The notes under the pieces: model-generated
Told to the model about the DNA's origin: nothing
Databases searched by the model: none
Seen by the model: only the letters and a program-made list of their open reading frames with translations
NCBI GenBank assembly: GCA_021166815.1
Contig: JAJPEO010000156.1
Coordinates: forward strand, 1-9,913
Direction of reading: 5' to 3'
DNA: 9,913 nucleotides
Source: Nocardioides sp.
GTDB taxonomy: Bacteria > Actinomycetota > Actinomycetes > Propionibacteriales > Nocardioidaceae
Translations under genes and position numbers: made by a program
In this document: piece by piece, positions 6,109 through 9,913 of the stretch
Layout: each line of letters begins with the position of its first letter
How positions within the stretch are numbered: position 1 is the stretch's first letter

Positions 6109-7008
6109 ATGCCGAGCGTCCAGCACCACCTCATGGCGACGTTGCTGCCCGTCCTGCGCCGCAGCCGCGAGCTCGACGACGAGCCCTCCGAGCGAGCGCG
6201 GGTCGAGGCCTGGCACCGGCGCATGGACCGGTCGCTGCCGACCCGGTTCGCTCCCGGGTTCGCGAAGCGGTGGGACGTGGAGCAGCGCGACCTCGGCTTC
6301 CCGTCGTACGTCCTCACCCCGCGCCGGCGACCGGCCACCCGCACGATCCACTACCTCCACGGTGGCGGCTACATGGCGCCCATCGACCCGTTCCACGTGC
6401 GCTACGCGACGCGTCTCGCCGACGCCGTCGGCGCCCGCATCGTCATGCCCGACTACCCCCTCGCCCCCGAGCACACGTGGCGCGACAGCTTCGACGCCCT
6501 CGTCGCCGACGCGGGCCGCTGGGCCGAGGAGCCCGGCGGGAGCATCCTCGTCGGCGACTCCGCCGGCGGCGGGCTGGCCCTGGCCGTCGCGATGGGCATG
6601 CGCGAGCGCGGCCTCACCCCCGCGACCCACCTGGTGATGCACGCCCCGTGGGTCGACCTCACGACCTCGACGCCGGAGACCGCGGCACTGGACGCGTACG
6701 ACCCCTGGCTGTTCCTCGGCAAGATCGAGGCGTACGCCCGCTGGTGGGCCGGCGACCCCGACGACCTCGCCCGCCCCGAGGTCTCGCCCGGGCTGGGTGA
6801 CCTCTCCGGCCTCCCCCGCGCGATCCAGCTCTACGGCACCCGCGACCTGCTCTCCCCCGGCTGCCGGATGCTGGCCCGCCGCGCCGCCGAGGCGGGCTGG
6901 GACCTCACCTCCGTCGAGGAGCCCGACCTGCTGCACGTCTACGGCCTGCTGCCGTTCATCCCCGAGGCCAGGCGCGCCTTCGGGCAGGTGGCGGACTTCC
7001 TGCGCTGA
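6109..7008 (+). CDS. Alpha/beta hydrolase, hormone-sensitive-lipase type esterase
   Basis: A 299-residue soluble hydrolase with the hallmarks of the HSL (bacterial family IV) esterases: the oxyanion-hole motif HGGGY at 84-88, the nucleophile elbow GDSAGGG with S151, the acid D246 in the GTRD segment, and the histidine H276 near LLHVY. The DYPLAPE segment at 115-121 is typical of the family. It should hydrolyse short- to medium-chain carboxylic esters; the natural substrate is unknown. There is no signal peptide, so it is probably cytoplasmic. The ATG at 6109 sits 6 bases after a -10 box, which favours a leaderless transcript. It is divergent from the thi operon and stands alone, with 209 noncoding bases before the next gene. 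Confidence 0.88.
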   Translation: MPSVQHHLMATLLPVLRRSRELDDEPSERARVEAWHRRMDRSLPTRFAPGFAKRWDVEQRDLGFPSYVLTPRRRPATRTIHYLHGGGYMAPIDPFHVRYATRLADAVGARIVMPDYPLAPEHTWRDSFDALVADAGRWAEEPGGSILVGDSAGGGLALAVAMGMRERGLTPATHLVMHAPWVDLTTSTPETAALDAYDPWLFLGKIEAYARWWAGDPDDLARPEVSPGLGDLSGLPRAIQLYGTRDLLSPGCRMLARRAAEAGWDLTSVEEPDLLHVYGLLPFIPEARRAFGQVADFLR

Positions 7009-7077
7009 CGCTGGCCGACGCCCCAGCTGGTCGCGCGGTGAGTGAGCGACCTTCGCAGCTCCGATCCAGCCCTTCGG

Positions 7078-7165
7078 TTCCCCACTCCCCGTGTGGGGAC
7101 GCTTGTGGTCGCCTTCTTGCGGCAGGACCAGCCATTTCGTTCCCCGACCTGACACCTGGGGACGC
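7078..7165. repeat. Two similar inverted-repeat units (TTCCCC-N-GGGGACGC) in the gap between hydrolase and acetyltransferase
   Basis: TTCCCC, 11 bases, GGGGACGC occurs at 7078-7102 and TTCCCC, 12 bases, GGGGACGC at 7140-7165. Each has complementary arms (CCCCAC/GTGGGG at 7080-7098; TCCCC/GGGGA at 7141-7162). Neither is followed by a T-run, so they are poor intrinsic terminators. The rest of the 7009-7217 gap holds a GGTCGC/GCGACC repeat (7029-7051), which might help end the hydrolase transcript, and presumably the promoter of the acetyltransferase gene, which I could not place. Confidence 0.4.
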
Positions 7166-7217
7166 GGATGGCTCAGTCGTACGGGTCGTGGCACAGCCGA
7201 CGTGAGAGCCTGCCCCC

Positions 7218-7664
7218 ATGCCTGATGCCCCGACCGTCTCGGTGTGCTCGTTCGACGACCTCTCCGCGCGGGAGGCCTACGCGCTGTGGCGGTTGCGCCA
7301 GGACGTGTTCGTGGTGGAGCAGGCCTCGCCCTACCCCGACCTCGACGGCCGCGACCTGGAGGCGGCGACCCGGCACGTGCTGGCGTACGACGACGGCGTG
7401 CTGGTCGGGTGCGCCCGCGTGCTGGCCGACGGGGGCCACCGCCGCATCGGGCGGGTCGTGGTCGCGCCGCAGGCGCGGGGCGCGGGACTGGCCCGCACGA
7501 TCATGGACGCCGCCCTGGCCGAGTGCGGCGACGCGGAGGTGCGGCTGGACGCGCAGGTGCAGCTGACGGGGTTCTACGCGACCTACGGCTTCGAGGTGGT
7601 CGGTCCGGAGTTCGACGAGGACGGCGTCATGCACGTCCCGATGACGCGTCAGGCCGGGGTGTAG
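7218..7664 (+). CDS. GNAT family N-acetyltransferase, ElaA type
   Basis: A 148-residue single-domain protein, about the usual length for ElaA. The N-terminal LWRLRQDVFVVEQASPYPDLDGRD (about 23-46) and the C-terminal LDAQVQLTGFYATYGFEVVG (110-129) followed by EDG..H (134-139) match the ElaA signature closely. The acetyl-CoA pyrophosphate loop is QARGAGLA (85-92) after the strand IGRVVVAP. It should transfer an acetyl group from acetyl-CoA to an amine; the acceptor for ElaA proteins is not established. The ATG at 7218 has a weak GAGAG nine bases upstream. Its last 16 bases overlap the 3' end of the converging metallo-hydrolase gene. Confidence 0.87.
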   Translation: MPDAPTVSVCSFDDLSAREAYALWRLRQDVFVVEQASPYPDLDGRDLEAATRHVLAYDDGVLVGCARVLADGGHRRIGRVVVAPQARGAGLARTIMDAALAECGDAEVRLDAQVQLTGFYATYGFEVVGPEFDEDGVMHVPMTRQAGV

Positions 7665-8698
7665 CGCACGACCCCGTCCACCTCGCCGGAGACGACCGCG
7701 CCGCGGGCCCGCAACAGCTCCAGGTGGGCGCGGGTCTCGAGGGTCGCCATGGCCGCGTTGAAGACGTCGAGCTCGGGCAGGCGCCGGCCGTGGCGCGTCC
7801 AGCCCAGCTCGCCTGCGACCTCGTACGCCGTCGCCGCTCCCCCGCGGACCGCCGCGAGGCTCTGCGCGAGGCGATCCTCGTGGTGGTCGAGCAGCTCGTC
7901 CACGCGGGCGTGCGACGACGGCGCGATCGGGCCGTGGGCGGGCAGCAGCCGCAGGTCGGGCAGCTCGCGCACCCGAGCCAGGGACGCCATGAAGTCGCCG
8001 AGCGGCTGGGCGGCCAGGGACGGCTCGAAGCCGATCGACGGCGTGATCGTCGGCAGCACGTGGTCGCCGGCGAAGAGCAGGTCGCCGGCGGTGTCGGCGA
8101 AGACGTAGTGGCCCTGGGTGTGGCCGGGGGTGTGCACCGCGTCGATCGTCCGGTCGCCGACCACGAAGCGCTGGTCCCCCTCGAGCCAGGTGTCGGGGTA
8201 GCCCCACAGGGCCAGGTCGGGCTCCAGGTGGGAGCTCAGCGCGCGCCACTCCTCGGCGATGTGTGCCGCACCCGCCGCCTCGAACATCGCGATGTGCGGG
8301 TCGGCGTCGACGGTGTCGTCGTGGATCATGTCGAGCGTCGGCTTGTCGCCCAGCCCGAGCGAGACGTGGGAGCCGACCTCGCTGCGGATCGTGACCGCCT
8401 GCGTGTAGTGGTCGCGGTGGACGTGGGTGACCAGGAACCGCTGGATGTCGCCGACCCCGGCGCCGATCTGGGCGAGCCCCTTCTCGAGCAGCGTGCGCGA
8501 CACCTCGATGGCCCAGCCGCCGTCGATGAGGGTGAGGCCGTCCTCGGTCTCGATGGCGTAGACGTTGACCGCGCGCAGGCCGTCCATGGGCAGCGGCAGG
8601 GGGATGCGGTGCACCCCGGGGGCGACGGGCCAGGCGCCGGGCTCGGTCCAGTGCGTCCCGGAGTCCGGTGAGATCGCGTGGGCGGTGTCGGTGGTCAC
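7649..8698 (-). CDS. Metallo-beta-lactamase-fold hydrolase with C-terminal winged-helix region
   Basis: A 349-residue protein. The zinc-binding motif HVHRDH is at 92-97 (H92, H94, D96, H97), followed by H193 in TPGHTQGH, D212 in AGDH and H255 in PAHG, so the full two-metal set is present. Residues about 262-349 (DELLDHHEDR onward) resemble the winged-helix tail of glyoxalase II/LACTB2-like proteins. Such enzymes hydrolyse thioesters, lactones or phosphoesters; the substrate cannot be named. The start is the GTG at 8698, 7 bases after GAGGG and 10 bases after the SDR stop; the frame stays open to an ATG at 8842 but would overlap the SDR gene. Last gene of the OYE-SDR-MBL operon; it overlaps the convergent acetyltransferase gene by 16 bp, leaving no room for a terminator between them. 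Confidence 0.88.
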   Translation of the reverse strand: MTTDTAHAISPDSGTHWTEPGAWPVAPGVHRIPLPLPMDGLRAVNVYAIETEDGLTLIDGGWAIEVSRTLLEKGLAQIGAGVGDIQRFLVTHVHRDHYTQAVTIRSEVGSHVSLGLGDKPTLDMIHDDTVDADPHIAMFEAAGAAHIAEEWRALSSHLEPDLALWGYPDTWLEGDQRFVVGDRTIDAVHTPGHTQGHYVFADTAGDLLFAGDHVLPTITPSIGFEPSLAAQPLGDFMASLARVRELPDLRLLPAHGPIAPSSHARVDELLDHHEDRLAQSLAAVRGGAATAYEVAGELGWTRHGRRLPELDVFNAAMATLETRAHLELLRARGAVVSGEVDGVVRYTPA

Positions 8699-8708
8699 GG
8701 GGTCACCC

Positions 8709-9518
8709 TCACAGGTCCGGGAGACCGAGGTCGAGGTTGGGGTGCTGCAGGCCGCCGTCCACCTCGACGAGCTTGCCGGTGACGTAGCGCCCGGCCGGCG
8801 AGGCGAGGTAGAGCACGCCCGCCGCGACGTCCTCGGGCTCACCGACGCGGCCCAGCGGCGTGCGGGTCTCCATCTGGGCCATCATCTCCGGCACCTGCGC
8901 GACGAACTCCAGCGCGCTGGTCATCACCGACCCGACGAACACCCCGTTGACCCGCACCCGGGGCGCGAGGTCGGTCGCCGCGAGCCGGGCCCAGTGGGCC
9001 AGCGCGGCCTTGGCCGTGCCGTACGCGAGGTAGCCGCGGCCGGCAACGCGTCCGATGACCGAGCTGATCACCACCACCGACGGGTCGGCGTCCGGGTCGG
9101 CGTCCCTCGTGGCGAGCATCAGCGGCACCGCGGCGCGGGTGAGGGCGTGCGCGGTGGAGACGTTGAAGTGGAACGACTCCTCGAGGTAGGCCACGTCGGT
9201 GTCGAGGAACGCGTTGGGGATCGTGCCGCCGACGTTGTTGACGACCGTGTCGAGGCGCCCGAGCTCGTCGTACGCCACCTGGGCGAGGTTCGCGGCCGCC
9301 TCGGTGTCGGAGAGGTCGGCCGGGACCACGACGGCCCGGCGCCCCAGGTCGCGGATGCGCGCGGCGACGGCCTCGAGCTGGTCGGCGTGCCGGGCGGAGA
9401 GCACCACGTCCGCGCCCGCCTCGGCCAGCGCCACGGCGGTCGCGGCGCCGATGCCGCGGCCCGCGCCGGTGACGACGGCGGCCCGGCCGGCGAGGGAGAA
9501 CCGGTCGAGGATGCTCAC
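8709..9518 (-). CDS. Short-chain dehydrogenase/reductase (SDR) family oxidoreductase
   Basis: A 269-residue classical SDR. The nucleotide-binding motif TGAGRGIG is at 17-24, NNVG at 94-97 (NNAG variant), N119 in the active-site helix, S153 in the ISS segment and YGTAK with Y166 and K170. The residues after the second strand (SARHADQ, 41-47), with an arginine, suggest NADP(H), though this is uncertain. The C-terminal G.V.EVDGG segment (248-256) is standard. It reduces or oxidises a carbonyl/hydroxyl substrate that cannot be named. The start is the GTG at 9518, which shares four bases (GTGA) with the stop of the upstream oxidoreductase and has GAGGTGG just before it; an in-frame extension to 9572 would overlap that gene. 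Confidence 0.9.
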   Translation of the reverse strand: MSILDRFSLAGRAAVVTGAGRGIGAATAVALAEAGADVVLSARHADQLEAVAARIRDLGRRAVVVPADLSDTEAAANLAQVAYDELGRLDTVVNNVGGTIPNAFLDTDVAYLEESFHFNVSTAHALTRAAVPLMLATRDADPDADPSVVVISSVIGRVAGRGYLAYGTAKAALAHWARLAATDLAPRVRVNGVFVGSVMTSALEFVAQVPEMMAQMETRTPLGRVGEPEDVAAGVLYLASPAGRYVTGKLVEVDGGLQHPNLDLGLPDL

Positions 9519-9913
9519 CGGGCCACCTCGGTGCAGTGGGTGCCCTCGGCGGAGTAGATCGTCGGCATGCACCGGTTGCAGTGGATGCAGGCGCCCGGGC
9601 GCGTGCGACCAGCGGCGAGCTCGCCGACCAGCCCGGGCTCGATGAGCAGGGCCCGGCCCATGGCGACGTACTGGAACCCGTCGGTCATCACGCGCTGCAT
9701 GGTGTCCAGCCGGTTGACGCCGCCGAGGTACATCAGCGACATCGTCAGCTCCTTGCGCCAGGCCAGCGCCTTGTCGCGGAAGTAGGCCTCCTGGAAGGGG
9801 TACTCCTTCAGGAAGCGCTTGCCGGCGAGCTTCATGCCGTACTTCACCAGTGGCGGCATGGCCTCGGCGAACTCCGCGCGGGGCGCCTCGCCGCGGAAGA
9901 GGTACATCGGGTT
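9515..9913 (-). CDS. NADH:flavin oxidoreductase / Old Yellow Enzyme family, C-terminal part (partial)
   Basis: The frame enters from the right edge (first codons Asn-Pro) and gives the last 133 residues. The late TIM-barrel part is visible: TMSLMYLGGVNR (57-68) and GFQYVAMGRALL (80-91), the usual FMN-phosphate region near the end of the barrel. It ends in a cysteine cluster C109-x2-C112-x2-C115-x11-C127 (CIHCNRC...THC), very like the 4Fe-4S ligands of 2,4-dienoyl-CoA reductase/trimethylamine dehydrogenase-type OYEs (which have C-x2-C-x3-C-x11-C). The protein stops seven residues beyond the fourth ligand, at position 133, so it lacks the C-terminal FAD/NAD domains of FadH and is a barrel-only form. 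It probably reduces an enone or enoyl substrate with NAD(P)H. It is upstream of and translationally coupled to the SDR. Confidence 0.85.
   Translation of the reverse strand, partial: NPMYLFRGEAPRAEFAEAMPPLVKYGMKLAGKRFLKEYPFQEAYFRDKALAWRKELTMSLMYLGGVNRLDTMQRVMTDGFQYVAMGRALLIEPGLVGELAAGRTRPGACIHCNRCMPTIYSAEGTHCTEVAR

Noticed and set aside
7080..7098. Intrinsic terminator after the alpha/beta hydrolase
   Set aside because: The stem is only 6 bp and no T-run follows, so I list it as a repeat instead.
6085..7194. Minus-strand open frame opposite the alpha/beta hydrolase gene
   Set aside because: Its translation is Gly/Arg/Ala-rich without motifs, while the plus strand encodes an esterase with an intact catalytic triad.
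8699..8842. Longer start for the metallo-beta-lactamase-fold protein
   Set aside because: The added Ser/Arg/Thr-rich stretch is an out-of-frame reading of the SDR 3' end, whereas the GTG at 8698 has a good GAGGG site.
1..9913. Mobile elements, CRISPR arrays, tRNA or rRNA genes
   Set aside because: No transposase, integrase, regularly spaced repeats, cloverleaf or rRNA sequence was recognised on either strand.

Overview
The window is very GC-rich DNA with strong G/C preference at third codon positions, GTG starts and probable leaderless promoters. It looks like the chromosome of a high-GC actinobacterium. The secreted coiled-coil protein at the left edge resembles NlpC/P60 proteins of Nocardioides-type organisms, so Nocardioidaceae is my best guess; this is inference, not a database result. 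I see no phage, insertion sequence, CRISPR, tRNA or rRNA signal.

Layout. (1) 1-895, minus: N-terminal part of a secreted cell-wall hydrolase-type protein with a signal peptide, a long Ala/Glu-rich coiled coil and the start of a Pro/Ala linker; the rest lies beyond the left edge. (2) 896-1089: AT-richer upstream region with several short inverted repeats. (3) 1090-6068, minus: a thiamine uptake operon read right to left as TPP riboswitch, thiB (binding lipoprotein), thiP (fused double permease), thiQ (ATPase), followed closely by a PAP2/Aur1-like membrane phosphatase or phosphotransferase gene and a strong intrinsic terminator. The PAP2 gene also appears to have its own leaderless promoter. 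(4) 6069-6108: a short divergent promoter region. (5) 6109-7008, plus: HSL-type alpha/beta hydrolase. (6) 7009-7217: noncoding, with two similar inverted-repeat units. (7) 7218-7664, plus: ElaA-type GNAT acetyltransferase whose 3' end overlaps the converging gene by 16 bp. (8) 7649-9913, minus: a compact operon of an Old Yellow Enzyme-type flavin oxidoreductase with a Cys cluster (partial), an SDR oxidoreductase (4-base GTGA overlap) and a metallo-beta-lactamase-fold hydrolase (10-base gap).

How the parts work together. When TPP is scarce, the riboswitch should leave the thiB ribosome-binding site free, so ThiB can capture thiamine or its phosphates outside the membrane, ThiP carries them across and ThiQ supplies ATP. 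With TPP bound, the thiB ribosome-binding site, which lies inside the aptamer, should be masked. The OYE-SDR-MBL operon looks like a redox/hydrolysis module for an unidentified, possibly lipid-like or CoA-linked, substrate. Most of the window is ordinary actinobacterial chromosome. I found no convincing evidence of a wholly new system; the points most worth checking are the PAP2 gene attached to the thiamine operon, the inverted-repeat-rich leader of the cell-wall gene and the repeated motif at 7078-7165.
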